A stretch of DNA of 64,000 bases from Ensifer adhaerens (GCF_000697965.2 NZ_CP015881.1:620001-684000), one strand, 5' to 3'. Shown: positions 52,042-61,354, counted from the stretch's first letter. The notes: generated by a model not told the origin, from the sequence alone. Numbers and translations: made by a program.

Positions 52042-54258
52042 ATGCCCAAGCATTCCACGAGCCCGACAATCCCGACTTTCGCAGATGCCTATTCCTTTTC
52101 GCTCGATGCCTGGCAACGTTCGATCCTTTTTCTCGATGTCATGCGTCAGCGCGGCGCGCAATACGAGGAACATCGCACGCAGACCGCGCCGAACGTGCTG
52201 GAGTTCGAGGCCCAGCTTGTTACCGATGGGCGCACGCTCGCCCGGCCGGTGAACTATGCGCTGGTCAGCATCGTTCCGCCCGAGGGCGTCACGGTCGATC
52301 CGACCAAGCGTCCCTTCGTCGTCGTCGACCCCCGGGCCGGCCACGGCCCCGGCATTGGCGGCTTCAAGGCCGACAGTGAAATCGGTGTCGCGCTGAAAGC
52401 GGGCCATCCCTGCTACTTCATCGGCTTCTTGCCGGATCCGGTTCCTGGACAGACGATCGAGGACATCGCACTGGCCGAAGCCGGCTTTCTCGAAACCGTC
52501 ATCGCCCGCCATCCGCAAGCGGACGGAAAGCCCTGTGTGATCGGAAACTGCCAGGCGGGTTGGGCGGTCACGATCGTCGCCGCGCTGCGTCCCGAACTCT
52601 TCGGCCCGATCATCATTGCCGGCGCGCCGCTGTCCTATTGGGCAGGCGTGCACGGGCAGAACCCGATGCGCTATTCCGGCGGGCTTCTCGGTGGCAGCTG
52701 GCTGACGGCGCTGACCGGCGACCTCGGCGGCGGCATATTCGACGGTGCCTGGCTGGTACAGAATTTCGAGAACCAGAATCCGGCCAACACCCTCTGGACC
52801 AAGCAATACAATCTCTATTCGAAGATCGACACGGAAGCCGCGCGCTACCTCGGGTTCGAACGCTGGTGGGGTGGCCACGTCACGCTCAATGCCGAGGAGA
52901 TGCAGTTCATCGTCGACGAACTCTTCGTGGGCAACAAGCTTGCCGCGGGCGAAATCCGAACATCGGACGGCACGGCGATCGACCTTCGCAACATCCGCTC
53001 GCCGATCGTGGTCTTCTGCTCCAAGGGCGATAACATCACCCCGCCGCAGCAGGCGCTCGACTGGATCCTCGACCTCTATGACAGCGTCGACGAAATCCGG
53101 GCCTACGGCCAGACGATCGTCTACACCGTCCACGAGACCGTGGGACATCTCGGCATTTTCGTCTCCGCCGGCGTCGCGCGGAAGGAACATGACGAATTCG
53201 CCTCCAATATCGAGTTGATCGACGTGCTGCCGCCTGGGCTTTACGAGGCGGTGCTGACGCCGGCGAGCGAGGCGGCCGAGGGCAGGGCGCTCGTCTCCGG
53301 AGAATGGCTGATGCGCTGCGAGCCGCGCACCCTCGAGGACATCCGCGCTCTTGGCGGCAACGACATCGAGGATGACAGGCGTTTTGCCACCGCGGCGAAG
53401 CTTTCGGAGATCAATCTGGCACTCTATCGCACCTATCTGCAGCCAATGGTCAAGGCAGCGGCAACGCCGCCCGTGGCGGAGGCGATGCGCAACATGCACC
53501 CGCTGCGTCTGCAATACGCGCTTTTCGGGCCCGACAACCCCTTCATGGCCTGGACGTCGGCGCTGGCGGACTATGTCCGTGAAAACCGCGAACCTGCTGC
53601 CGCCGGCAACCCGTTCATCGCCTGGCAGGAGGCGCTGTCGCAGCAGATCGTGGACGGGTTAGAGACCTGGCGACGGACGGCTGAATATCTTTCGGAGCAA
53701 AGCTTCCACGCCATCTACGGCGCTCCGACCCTGCAAGCGGCACTCGGCATCGACACGAACTCAGACCAGCCGCCGCGCAAAGCGGAGAAGAGCCTCTTGC
53801 ACCGCGAACTCGTCAAGGCGCGGATCGCCGAACTCAAGGCCAGAATGGCCGTGGGCGGAACCTGTGAAGGTCTTGCCAGAGCCCTGACCTTCGTCGGCAT
53901 GGCGCGCGGAGGCGCGGACGAACGCGGGTTCGAGGCTGTGCGCCGGCTCCGGCTTTCCCATCCGGAAGCAAAGCAACTGAGCCTGGCCGACTTCAAGACC
54001 GTTATGCGGGAGCAGTATTTCATGCTGCTGATCGACGAGGCGGCGGCGCTCGCCGCTCTTCCGAAGCTGCTACCGGAGGCGGTCGAGGAGCGTCGCAGTG
54101 CCTTTACGGCCCTTCGTGAGGTACTGGAGGCATCCGGAGCCGTGACGGGCGTGGCTGCCGAGCGGTTGCAGCAGGTTGCCGCGCTCTTCCGCCTGGACCG
54201 CGAGCCGCCGGTTCCGATCGCGGCGGGCAAGATCATTCGCAATCGCACCGCTACCTGA
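52042..54258 (+). CDS. DUF3141 protein with PHA-synthase-like alpha/beta-hydrolase core
   Basis: A 738-aa protein of the DUF3141 family. The N-terminal ~380 residues look like the alpha/beta-hydrolase core of poly-3-hydroxyalkanoate synthase: VIGNCQAGWAV around Cys170 replaces the serine of lipases, CSKGDNITPP carries Asp330, and HETVGHLGIF carries His369. The remaining ~350 residues are helical (AMRNMHPLRLQYALFG, FMAWTSALADYVREN) and unassigned. ATG 52042 is preceded by GAGGAGTGG. It is the first gene of an operon with pta, ackA and fabI. Direct enzyme activity of DUF3141 is unknown to me. Confidence 0.75.
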   Translation: MPKHSTSPTIPTFADAYSFSLDAWQRSILFLDVMRQRGAQYEEHRTQTAPNVLEFEAQLVTDGRTLARPVNYALVSIVPPEGVTVDPTKRPFVVVDPRAGHGPGIGGFKADSEIGVALKAGHPCYFIGFLPDPVPGQTIEDIALAEAGFLETVIARHPQADGKPCVIGNCQAGWAVTIVAALRPELFGPIIIAGAPLSYWAGVHGQNPMRYSGGLLGGSWLTALTGDLGGGIFDGAWLVQNFENQNPANTLWTKQYNLYSKIDTEAARYLGFERWWGGHVTLNAEEMQFIVDELFVGNKLAAGEIRTSDGTAIDLRNIRSPIVVFCSKGDNITPPQQALDWILDLYDSVDEIRAYGQTIVYTVHETVGHLGIFVSAGVARKEHDEFASNIELIDVLPPGLYEAVLTPASEAAEGRALVSGEWLMRCEPRTLEDIRALGGNDIEDDRRFATAAKLSEINLALYRTYLQPMVKAAATPPVAEAMRNMHPLRLQYALFGPDNPFMAWTSALADYVRENREPAAAGNPFIAWQEALSQQIVDGLETWRRTAEYLSEQSFHAIYGAPTLQAALGIDTNSDQPPRKAEKSLLHRELVKARIAELKARMAVGGTCEGLARALTFVGMARGGADERGFEAVRRLRLSHPEAKQLSLADFKTVMREQYFMLLIDEAAALAALPKLLPEAVEERRSAFTALREVLEASGAVTGVAAERLQQVAALFRLDREPPVPIAAGKIIRNRTAT

Positions 54259-54273
54259 TGAGGGAGTATCGAC

Positions 54274-55230
54274 GTGTCCGAGGTAACCGAACTGCCGATT
54301 GAGCAGTCCAAATACGATCTCCTGATTGCCACCGCGCGAGACGAAACGCCGGCGGTCACCATTGTCGCGCATCCCTGCGACGAGACCTCTCTGCGCGGTG
54401 CGTTGGAGGCCGCGCAAATGGGGCTGATCGCGCCCGTTCTCGTCGGGCCAGAGGCAAAGATCCGCAGCGTGGCCGCCGAACATGGCCTCGACCTCGGTCG
54501 GTGCGAGATCGTCGACGCGCCGCATAGCCATGCGGCCGCAGCGAAAGCGGTGGCGATGATCCGCGAGGGTCGTGGCGAGTTGCTGATGAAAGGCAGCCTG
54601 CATACCGACGAACTGATGAAGGAGGTCGCGGCGTCGGCGACCGGGCTCAGGACCGATCGAAGGATCAGCCACGTCTTCATCATGGACGTACCGGGGCATT
54701 CAGAGACGCTCTTCATCACGGACGCCGCCATCAACATCTTTCCCGACCTCGAAGCCAAGCGCGACATCGTGCAGAATGCCATCGATCTCTGGGTGACGAT
54801 CGGCCTCGGCGAGCCGCGCGTCGCCATTCTTTCTGCGGTCGAAACGGTAACGACGAAGATCCCGTCAACGATCGAGGCGGCAGCACTCTGCAAGATGGCC
54901 GAACGCGGCCAGATCACCGGCGGCCTGCTCGATGGTCCGCTTGCCTTCGACAACGCGATCGACCCGGAGGCAGCAAGGATCAAGGGCATCACGTCGCCCG
55001 TGGCCGGCCGCGCCCAGATTCTGGTGGTGCCGGACCTTGAGGCGGGCAACATGCTCGCCAAGAACCTGACGTTCCTGTCCCATGCCGACGCTGCCGGCAT
55101 CGTGCTTGGAGTGCGCGTGCCCATCGTGCTGACGTCGCGGGCGGACTCCGTGCGCACGCGCCTCGCCTCCTGCGCGGTCGCCGCGCTCTATGCGGCGCGC
55201 CGGCGGACCTCGCAAGTTGCGGCGGTATGA
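54274..55230 (+). CDS. pta: Phosphate acetyltransferase (short form)
   Basis: A 318-aa PTA/PTB-family enzyme that interconverts acetyl-CoA and acetyl phosphate. It lacks the N-terminal regulatory domain of long Pta proteins. Recognisable parts are [31 protein letters not shown] and [17 protein letters not shown] near the C-terminus. Translation starts at GTG 54274, 15 nt after the DUF3141 stop, with GAGGGAG upstream. It overlaps ackA by 4 nt. A phosphate butyryltransferase-like range is possible. Confidence 0.87.
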   Translation: MSEVTELPIEQSKYDLLIATARDETPAVTIVAHPCDETSLRGALEAAQMGLIAPVLVGPEAKIRSVAAEHGLDLGRCEIVDAPHSHAAAAKAVAMIREGRGELLMKGSLHTDELMKEVAASATGLRTDRRISHVFIMDVPGHSETLFITDAAINIFPDLEAKRDIVQNAIDLWVTIGLGEPRVAILSAVETVTTKIPSTIEAAALCKMAERGQITGGLLDGPLAFDNAIDPEAARIKGITSPVAGRAQILVVPDLEAGNMLAKNLTFLSHADAAGIVLGVRVPIVLTSRADSVRTRLASCAVAALYAARRRTSQVAAV

Positions 55231-56417
55231 CCATGGATGCGCTTCTCGTCGTCAACGCCGGCTCATCGAGCTTGAAGTTCCAGGTTTTCGGGATCACGGA
55301 TCAAGGGCTCGAACGCCAGATCAAGGGCCAGATCGGTGGCATCGGCACGCGTCCCCGCCTGCAGGCGAAAGCGGCCGACGGCACCATTCTGATCGACAAG
55401 AGCTATGATGCCGACGTCGTTGGCGATCTGCCGGCGGCGATCGCGGCGGCACGCGACTGGTTGATGACGCTCGAAGGCTTCACCTTACGGGCGGTCGGCC
55501 ATCGCGTAGTACATGGTGGCCCCGATTATGCGGCGCCGGTGCTGATCGATGCGACCGTCCTTGATCGCCTCGCGAGCTACCAGGATCTGGCACCGCTGCA
55601 CCAGCCCAACAATCTTGCTCCGATCCGTCAGGCGATGGCGATCAATCCGGATGTACCGCAGGTCGCCTGTTTCGATACCGCCTTCCATCATGGCCACCCG
55701 GAAGAGGTGAACTGCTACGCCATGCCGCGCAGCTTCTATGAGGACGGTGTGCGGCGCTACGGCTTCCACGGCCTTTCCTATGAGTACATTTCAGAGCGTC
55801 TGCGGGATGTGGCGCCTGCGGTCGCAGGTGGTCGCGTCATCGTCGCCCATCTCGGCAGCGGCGCCTCTATGTGCGCCTTGCGCGATGGTCACAGCATCGA
55901 GAGCACCATGGGCTTCACCGCGCTCGACGGCCTGCCGATGGGAACGCGGCCCGGTCAGCTCGATCCGGGCGTCGTGCTCTATCTGATCCTGCAACGCGGC
56001 ATGAGCGCTCAGGCCGTTTCTGACCTGCTCTATCACGAGGCCGGCCTCAAGGGGCTCTCTGGCGTCTCGAATGACATGCGCGACCTGCTCGCAAGCGCAG
56101 ACGCCCATGCCAAGCTCGCGATCGACCACTTCGTCTATCGCGCAGGGCTCAATGTCGGGATGCTTGCAGCCGCGCTCCGTGGCATCGACGCCTTGGTTTT
56201 CACGGCGGGCGTCGGGGAGAACTCCGCACAGATCCGCGCCCGCATCGCCGAGAACATCGCCTGGCTCGGGGCCGAACTCGACCCAGCCGCCAACGAGGCC
56301 GGCGCGACGCTGATTTCGACGCCTTCGAGCCGCGTTGCGCTTTACGTCATCCCGACCGACGAGGAACTGATGATCGCCCGCCACACGCTTGCACTGCTTA
56401 AAACCCGCGCAGCCTGA
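55227..56417 (+). CDS. ackA: Acetate kinase
   Basis: A 396-aa ASKHA-fold kinase that forms ATP and acetate from acetyl phosphate. Signatures are [13 protein letters not shown] at the N-terminus, [36 protein letters not shown] and [13 protein letters not shown]. The ATG at 55227 overlaps the pta stop by 4 nt (ATGA); a second ATG at 55233 gives nearly the same protein. Together with pta it allows ATP formation without respiration. In S. meliloti the pta-ackA pair is, as I recall, induced by phosphate stress. Confidence 0.95.
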   Translation: MTMDALLVVNAGSSSLKFQVFGITDQGLERQIKGQIGGIGTRPRLQAKAADGTILIDKSYDADVVGDLPAAIAAARDWLMTLEGFTLRAVGHRVVHGGPDYAAPVLIDATVLDRLASYQDLAPLHQPNNLAPIRQAMAINPDVPQVACFDTAFHHGHPEEVNCYAMPRSFYEDGVRRYGFHGLSYEYISERLRDVAPAVAGGRVIVAHLGSGASMCALRDGHSIESTMGFTALDGLPMGTRPGQLDPGVVLYLILQRGMSAQAVSDLLYHEAGLKGLSGVSNDMRDLLASADAHAKLAIDHFVYRAGLNVGMLAAALRGIDALVFTAGVGENSAQIRARIAENIAWLGAELDPAANEAGATLISTPSSRVALYVIPTDEELMIARHTLALLKTRAA

Positions 56418-56434
56418 TCCATCGGAGACAATTG

Positions 56435-57220
56435 ATGTCCATTCCTGTCGCAAAGGCCAAACTTCTGGACGGCCGCAAGGGCCTGATCGTCGGCATTGCC
56501 AATGATCGATCGATCGCCTGGGGCTGCGCCCGTGCCTTCCGCGCCTTCGGGGCGGAGGTGGCGGTCACCTATCTGAACGACAAGGCGAAACCTCACGTCG
56601 AACCCCTGGCGCGTGAAATCGAAGCGCCGATCTTCCTGCCGCTCGACGTGGCCGTGCCAGGGCAAATGGAAGCGGTGTTCGAGGAGATCGAGAAGACCTG
56701 GGGTGAACTCGACTTTGTCGTCCATTCGATCGCCTTTTCGCCGAAGGATACGCTCGGCGGCCGCGTCGTCGATGTCCCGCGCGAGGGCTTCCTGAAGACT
56801 ATGGACATTTCCTGCTGGTCCTTCATCCGCATGGCGCATCTCGCCGAGCCGCTGATGAAGAACGGCGGCACGCTCTTCACCATGACCTATCATGGCTCAC
56901 AGGTGGTGGTGGAAAACTACAACATCATGGGTGTCGCCAAGGCCGCACTCGAAAGTGCCGTCCGATACCTCGCCTCCGAACTCGGCCCGAAGGGGATCCG
57001 CGTGCACGCCATTTCGCCTGGCGCGCTGGCGACGCGCGCCGCTTCCGGCATTCCGGAATTTGACGCGCTGCTCGAAAAGACCAAGGTCAAATCGCCGAGC
57101 CGCGAGCTGATTGACATCGACGACGTCGGCGCGGCCACCGCCTTCCTTGCGCATGACGCCGCCCGCCTGATCACGGGCCAGGTGCTTTATGTCGACGGCG
57201 GCTACCACATCATCGACTAA
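56435..57220 (+). CDS. fabI: Enoyl-ACP reductase (NADH), FabI type
   Basis: A 261-aa SDR-superfamily enoyl reductase. The FabI cofactor motif GIANDRSIAWG is at about 20-30 and the Tyr-x6-Lys pair is Y162 and K169 in YNIMGVAK. It starts at ATG 56435 with GGAGA upstream, 17 nt after ackA. Placement in an acetate-kinase operon suggests a specialised FabI copy rather than the housekeeping one. It ends 20 nt before the convergent gabD stop. Confidence 0.9.
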   Translation: MSIPVAKAKLLDGRKGLIVGIANDRSIAWGCARAFRAFGAEVAVTYLNDKAKPHVEPLAREIEAPIFLPLDVAVPGQMEAVFEEIEKTWGELDFVVHSIAFSPKDTLGGRVVDVPREGFLKTMDISCWSFIRMAHLAEPLMKNGGTLFTMTYHGSQVVVENYNIMGVAKAALESAVRYLASELGPKGIRVHAISPGALATRAASGIPEFDALLEKTKVKSPSRELIDIDDVGAATAFLAHDAARLITGQVLYVDGGYHIID

Positions 57221-57228
57221 CCGCCGGG

Positions 57229-57262
57229 TCTCCGCATGGGTCAGATATTGCCCATGCAGAGA
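57229..57262. terminator. Weak hairpin between convergent fabI and gabD
   Basis: TCTCCGCATGGG pairs with CCCATGCAGAGA with one mismatch around a 10-nt loop, overlapping the last codons of gabD. No T-run follows on the plus strand. It is a possible terminator for fabI. Confidence 0.35.
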
Positions 57263-58716
57263 TACTTCATCTCGAGATAGTCTTCGAGCCCGTGGCGGGA
57301 GCCTTCGCGGCCGATGCCCGATTGCTTGATGCCGCCGAAGGGCGCGGCTTCGGAGGACATGCGGCCGGTGTTGATGCCGACCATCCCGTATTCGAGCGCC
57401 TCGGCCACATGCCAGACGCGCTTCAGATTTTCGGCGTAGAAATAGGCGGCAAGACCGTAGATCGTGTCGTTGGCTTCGGCGATCACCTGCTCGGCGGTCT
57501 CGAAGCGGATGATCGGGGCGATCGGACCGAAGGTCTCTTCCTGGGCGACGCGCATGTCTGTCGAAATGCCTGTTAGCACCGTCGGCTCGAAGAAGGTGCC
57601 GGACGTGCCGATCCGGTGGCCGCCGGCGCGCACCTTGGCACCCTTCGAAACGGCGTCGGCGACATGGGCCTCGATCTTTTCGATCGCGTGTTTGTCGATC
57701 ATCGGGCCGATGGTGATATCAGGCGTGAAACCGTCGCCGACAGTCAGCTCGGCGACGCGCCTGACGAACTTTTCGGCAAAGGCGTCGTGCACGCCCGCTT
57801 GCACATAGATGCGGTTGGCCGAGACGCAGGTCTGGCCGGCATTGCGGAACTTCGCCTGGATGGCGCCATCGACCGCCTCGTCGATGTCGGCGTCGTCGAA
57901 CACGATGAAGGGGGCGTTGCCGCCAAGCTCCAGGCTGACCTTCTTGATCTGGTCGGAGCATTGTCGCATCAACAGCCGCCCGACCTCGGTCGAACCGGTG
58001 AAGCTGATCTTGCGCACCTTCGGGTTGCTGCAAAGTTCGCGGCCAATTGCAGCGCCTTCCGCGGCATAGAGCAGGTTGACGACACCGGTCGGGAAGCCTG
58101 CCTTTTCGGCGAGCACGAACATCGCGCCGGCAACGAGCGGTGTCTGTTCGGCGGGTTTTAGCACGATGGTGCAGCCGGCGGCTAGCGCCGGCGAGATCTT
58201 GCGGGCGACCATCGAGGCCGGGAAATTCCATGGCGTGATCGTGCCGACGACGCCGACGGGCTGCTTGATCACAAGCATGCGGCGGTCGTTGGCCGGGGCG
58301 GGGAAGGTTTCGCCATAGATGCGTTTCGCCTCTTCCGCATACCACTCGACATAGGCCGCGGCATGCAGCACTTCACCCTTCGATTCGCCGATGGGTTTCC
58401 CCATCTCGGCCGTCAGGATGGCTGCAAGGTCGTCGGCATGCGCGACGATCAGGTCGTACCAGCGGCGAAGCACGGCACTGCGGTCTTTGGCAGGCTTTGC
58501 CGCCCAGAGAACTTGCGCCTTGGCCGCAGCTTCGATTGCCGCATGGGCTTCGTCGATGCCCATATCCGGCAGCGTCGCCAGCTTTTCGCCGGTCGATGGA
58601 TTGAAGACGTCGAAGGTTGCGCCAGCCCAATTCTTGCCGGCCGCGGGGATGGAGTGAAGCGAAGCGAACAGGTCGGCGTCGCGCAAGTGCTTGGTCAAGG
58701 CGGGGGTCAAGGTCAT
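57241..58716 (-). CDS. gabD: Succinate-semialdehyde dehydrogenase
   Basis: A 491-aa aldehyde dehydrogenase. Active-site Glu lies in VSLELGGNAPFIVFDDAD and the catalytic Cys in FRNAGQTCVSANRIYV, the pattern of GabD. It oxidises succinate semialdehyde to succinate, the second step of GABA use. I take ATG 58716 as the start because GGAGG lies 10 nt upstream; the ATG 9 nt earlier would touch it. It lies downstream of gabT on the same strand, with a composite repeat in the 257-nt spacer. Confidence 0.93.
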   Translation of the reverse strand: MTLTPALTKHLRDADLFASLHSIPAAGKNWAGATFDVFNPSTGEKLATLPDMGIDEAHAAIEAAAKAQVLWAAKPAKDRSAVLRRWYDLIVAHADDLAAILTAEMGKPIGESKGEVLHAAAYVEWYAEEAKRIYGETFPAPANDRRMLVIKQPVGVVGTITPWNFPASMVARKISPALAAGCTIVLKPAEQTPLVAGAMFVLAEKAGFPTGVVNLLYAAEGAAIGRELCSNPKVRKISFTGSTEVGRLLMRQCSDQIKKVSLELGGNAPFIVFDDADIDEAVDGAIQAKFRNAGQTCVSANRIYVQAGVHDAFAEKFVRRVAELTVGDGFTPDITIGPMIDKHAIEKIEAHVADAVSKGAKVRAGGHRIGTSGTFFEPTVLTGISTDMRVAQEETFGPIAPIIRFETAEQVIAEANDTIYGLAAYFYAENLKRVWHVAEALEYGMVGINTGRMSSEAAPFGGIKQSGIGREGSRHGLEDYLEMKYLCMGNI

Positions 58717-58837
58717 GGCGGGCATCCTCCGGCGATGGCCTGCCGCGAGACGGCAGGCCCGCTTTTGCTTGTTCTTGCGGGTGCCGATCAATCCCGGCAC
58801 CCGAGAATTGCGCGTCTGAATTGGCGCGCAGCACCTA

Positions 58838-58937
58838 CAGCGCAGCGAATCCCTCAGGATGCGCTAAGGCCGCCATAGCACTTTGAATTGCTGCATAATT
58901 TTGCCCTCAAGTCGATCCTGAATTGAGGAATTATGCA
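58838..58937. repeat. Composite palindromic intergenic repeat, copy B (best preserved)
   Basis: It begins CAGCGCAGCG, continues GGATGCGCTAAGG, then CACTTTGAATTGC, and ends in a long palindrome: TGCATAATT (58892-58900) pairs with AATTATGCA (58929-58937) and CCTCAA with TTGAGG inside. I recognise it as a frequent Rhizobiales intergenic element. It fills much of the gabT-gabD spacer. Confidence 0.68.
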
Positions 58938-58973
58938 CCGGGCAACCCGCGTTGCTGGTCGCCCGGTCGAGGA

Positions 58974-60242
58974 TCAAGCACGCGCTGCGAGGATCGACGC
59001 TTCGAGAATGTCGAGCGCTTCGGCGAAGACTTCGTCCTGGATGGTGATGGGCGCCAGGAAGCGGATGACGTTGCCGTGCACACCGCAGGTAAGCAGGATC
59101 AGGCCCTTTTCCAGAGCGATCAGGCGCACCTTGTTGGCAAAGTCAGCGCTCGGCAGGTTGGTCTTCACGTCGTTGAACTCGACGGCGTTCATGAAGCCGG
59201 GGCCGCGGATGTCGGCGATTTCGGGCGCCTGCTCGCGGATTGCGGCAAGCCGCTGCTTCAGCCGGCCGCCAAGCTGCTCGGCGCGCTCGCAGAGCTTCTC
59301 CTCAGCGATAACGTCAAGGACGGCGTGCGCTGCGGCGATGCCGAGTGGGTTGCCGCCATAGGTGCCGCCAAGGCCGCCCGGCGCTGGAGCATCCATGACT
59401 TCGGCGCGGCCGGTGACGGCGGCAAGCGGGAAGCCGCCGGCGAGGCTTTTCGCCATGGTGATGAGATCGGGCGCGACATCATGGTGGTCCATGGCAAACA
59501 TCTTGCCGGTACGGGCAAAGCCGGTCTGAACTTCGTCGGCGATCAAGAGAATGCCGTGCTGGTCGCAAATTTCGCGCAGCGCCTTCATGAAGGCGGCAGG
59601 CGCCGGATAGAAGCCGCCTTCGCCCTGCACGGGCTCGAGAATGATCGCGGCGACGCGACCCGGATCGACGTCGGCGGCAAAGAGCTTCTTCAGCGCAGCG
59701 AGCGACTGTTCGGTGGTGACGCCGTGCAATTCGATCGGGAAGGGGGCGTGGAAGACGTCGCCCGGCATCGCGCCGAAGCCGACCTTATAGGGAACGACCT
59801 TGCCGGTGAGCGCCATGCCCATGAAGGTCCGGCCGTGGAAGCCGCCACTGAAGGCGATAACCGCCTGACGGCCTGTCGAGGCGCGGGCGATCTTGACGGC
59901 GTTTTCCACGGCTTCGGCGCCGGTGGTCACGAAGATGGTCTTCTTGGCGAAGTCGCCGGGCGTCAGTGCATTGAGGCGCTCGGCGAGATGCACGTAGGAT
60001 TCGTAGGGAACGACCTGGTGGCAGGTGTGGGTGAAGCGATCGATCTGCGCCTTGACCGCCTCGATCACCTTCGGGTGGCGATGGCCGGTATTGACGACCG
60101 CGATGCCGGAGGCGAAGTCGATGTAGCGATTGCCTTCCTTGTCCCAGATTTCCGAATTTTCCGCGCGGTCGGCGTAGATCTGGGTGGTCATGCCGACGCC
60201 GCGCGAGATGGCGGCGTTCTTGCGGTCGGGGAGGCTGGTCAT
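58974..60242 (-). CDS. gabT: 4-aminobutyrate aminotransferase
   Basis: A 422-aa class III PLP aminotransferase. FVTTGAEAVENAVKIARAST, FSGGFHGRT, IADEVQTGFARTGKMFAMD, and the PLP-Lys in ITMAKSLAGGFPLAAVTG are typical of GabT. It transfers the GABA amino group to 2-oxoglutarate, producing succinate semialdehyde for GabD. The start is ATG 60242 (MTSLPDRKNAAI). The promoter region faces the divergent MerR-XRE-cupin regulator gene. Confidence 0.93.
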   Translation of the reverse strand: MTSLPDRKNAAISRGVGMTTQIYADRAENSEIWDKEGNRYIDFASGIAVVNTGHRHPKVIEAVKAQIDRFTHTCHQVVPYESYVHLAERLNALTPGDFAKKTIFVTTGAEAVENAVKIARASTGRQAVIAFSGGFHGRTFMGMALTGKVVPYKVGFGAMPGDVFHAPFPIELHGVTTEQSLAALKKLFAADVDPGRVAAIILEPVQGEGGFYPAPAAFMKALREICDQHGILLIADEVQTGFARTGKMFAMDHHDVAPDLITMAKSLAGGFPLAAVTGRAEVMDAPAPGGLGGTYGGNPLGIAAAHAVLDVIAEEKLCERAEQLGGRLKQRLAAIREQAPEIADIRGPGFMNAVEFNDVKTNLPSADFANKVRLIALEKGLILLTCGVHGNVIRFLAPITIQDEVFAEALDILEASILAARA

Positions 60243-60272
60243 GGCGCGTTCCTGTCGTCTGGAGTTAATATA

Positions 60273-60289
60273 TTGCATTTTTTCTGCAA
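60273..60289. promoter_or_regulatory. Candidate operator TTGCA-N7-TGCAA between gabT and the regulator gene
   Basis: An inverted repeat in the 225-nt divergent spacer, 31 nt upstream of gabT. A further TTGCAA occurs at 60325-60330. Both are candidates for binding by the adjacent regulator. No similar site was compared elsewhere. Confidence 0.4.
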
Positions 60290-60467
60290 GTTTATTGTGG
60301 AAGTGGTACACCTTTCACTGTCGATTGCAAATCAAATTTGGTGATCGAGACACCACGGTTGCTGATGCGCCGTTCTTGTCAGATCTCGATCGCGGCGGCT
60401 AAGGTTGCGGACACGCCGGAATTGCAAGGATTCGGGCAGCGCCGCTGGGCGGTAAAGGGAAATTGGA

Positions 60468-61280
60468 ATGGGCGCAGTGCGCTACAAGGTCGCTGAAGCG
60501 GCGCGACTGGCGGGGGTTTCCGCCTCGACGCTGAGGCTATGGGAGACGCAAGGTCTCGTCGTGCCCGAGCGCTCGCCGACGGGGCATCGGCAGTATACCG
60601 AGAACGATCTTGCCCGATTGAAGCGCATCTCCTGGTTCCGGGCCGAGCGTGGTCTCAATCCGGCTGCGATCCGTGAGGCGCTGGACGCCGAAGCAGCTGC
60701 GGACGACCAGCCCCCATCGGCGACGAGCGACGGGCCTGAAAACCAGATCGGGCGCAAGCTACGCAGCCTCAGGCACGCCGCCGGCAAGACGCTGGAGCAG
60801 GTCGCCGGCGAGATCGGCATCGCCGCCTCGGTGCTCTCGACGCTGGAGCGCACGTCGCAGGGCGTCTCGGTCGCTGTGCTGCACAACATCGCGGAATTCT
60901 TCGGAACCACCGTTTCCAGCCTTGCTGGTGAAGAGGAGGCGGATACGCGCGCCGTCGTTCGGGCCGGCGAATGGCGGACATGGCCGCGCACGACCCCCGG
61001 CGTCACGGTGCAACTGCTTGCCGATGGCCGCAACCAGATGGATTGCCACCGCTTCGTGCTGGAGCCGGGCGCGTCCAGCGAAGGCGCCTACGGGCACGAG
61101 GGCGAGGAGTTCGTCTATGTGCTTTCCGGCCGCGTCGAGTTCATTCTCGACAGCGACCAGTTCTACGATCTCGGTGTCGGCGACTCGCTCTATTTCGAGA
61201 GCAAGAGGCGACACGCCTGGACGAACCGGCATGACGGCGAAACCGTGCTGCTCTGGGTCAACACGCCGCCGACGTTCTAA
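60468..61280 (+). CDS. MerR-XRE-cupin fusion transcriptional regulator, probable GABA-pathway regulator
   Basis: A 270-aa protein with three domains. Residues about 5-72 are a MerR-type HTH (YKVAEAARLAGVSASTLRLW, SPTGHRQYTENDLARLKRI). Residues about 93-150 are an XRE-type HTH (GRKLRSLRHAAGKTLEQVAG, SVLSTLERTSQGVSV). Residues about 190-268 are a cupin sensor (GHEGEEFVYVLSGRVEFIL). The XRE-cupin half is the architecture of PuuR, the putrescine/GABA repressor of E. coli. It is divergent from gabTD with a palindromic operator between. The extra MerR head is unusual; the effector could be GABA or a related amine. Confidence 0.82.
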   Translation: MGAVRYKVAEAARLAGVSASTLRLWETQGLVVPERSPTGHRQYTENDLARLKRISWFRAERGLNPAAIREALDAEAAADDQPPSATSDGPENQIGRKLRSLRHAAGKTLEQVAGEIGIAASVLSTLERTSQGVSVAVLHNIAEFFGTTVSSLAGEEEADTRAVVRAGEWRTWPRTTPGVTVQLLADGRNQMDCHRFVLEPGASSEGAYGHEGEEFVYVLSGRVEFILDSDQFYDLGVGDSLYFESKRRHAWTNRHDGETVLLWVNTPPTF

Positions 61281-61317
61281 TCGTCGGCCGATCACGCGGC
61301 ATTCCCAATTGAAACGA

Positions 61318-61354
61318 AATCGGCGCGCGGTGCGAATAGAACCGCGCGCCGATT
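61318..61354. terminator. Bidirectional terminator between the regulator gene and fba
   Basis: AATCGGCGCGCGGT pairs perfectly with ACCGCGCGCCGATT (14 bp, 9-nt loop). On the minus strand TTCGTTTC follows, on the plus strand GGTGTTGTG. It lies between convergent genes. Confidence 0.7.
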
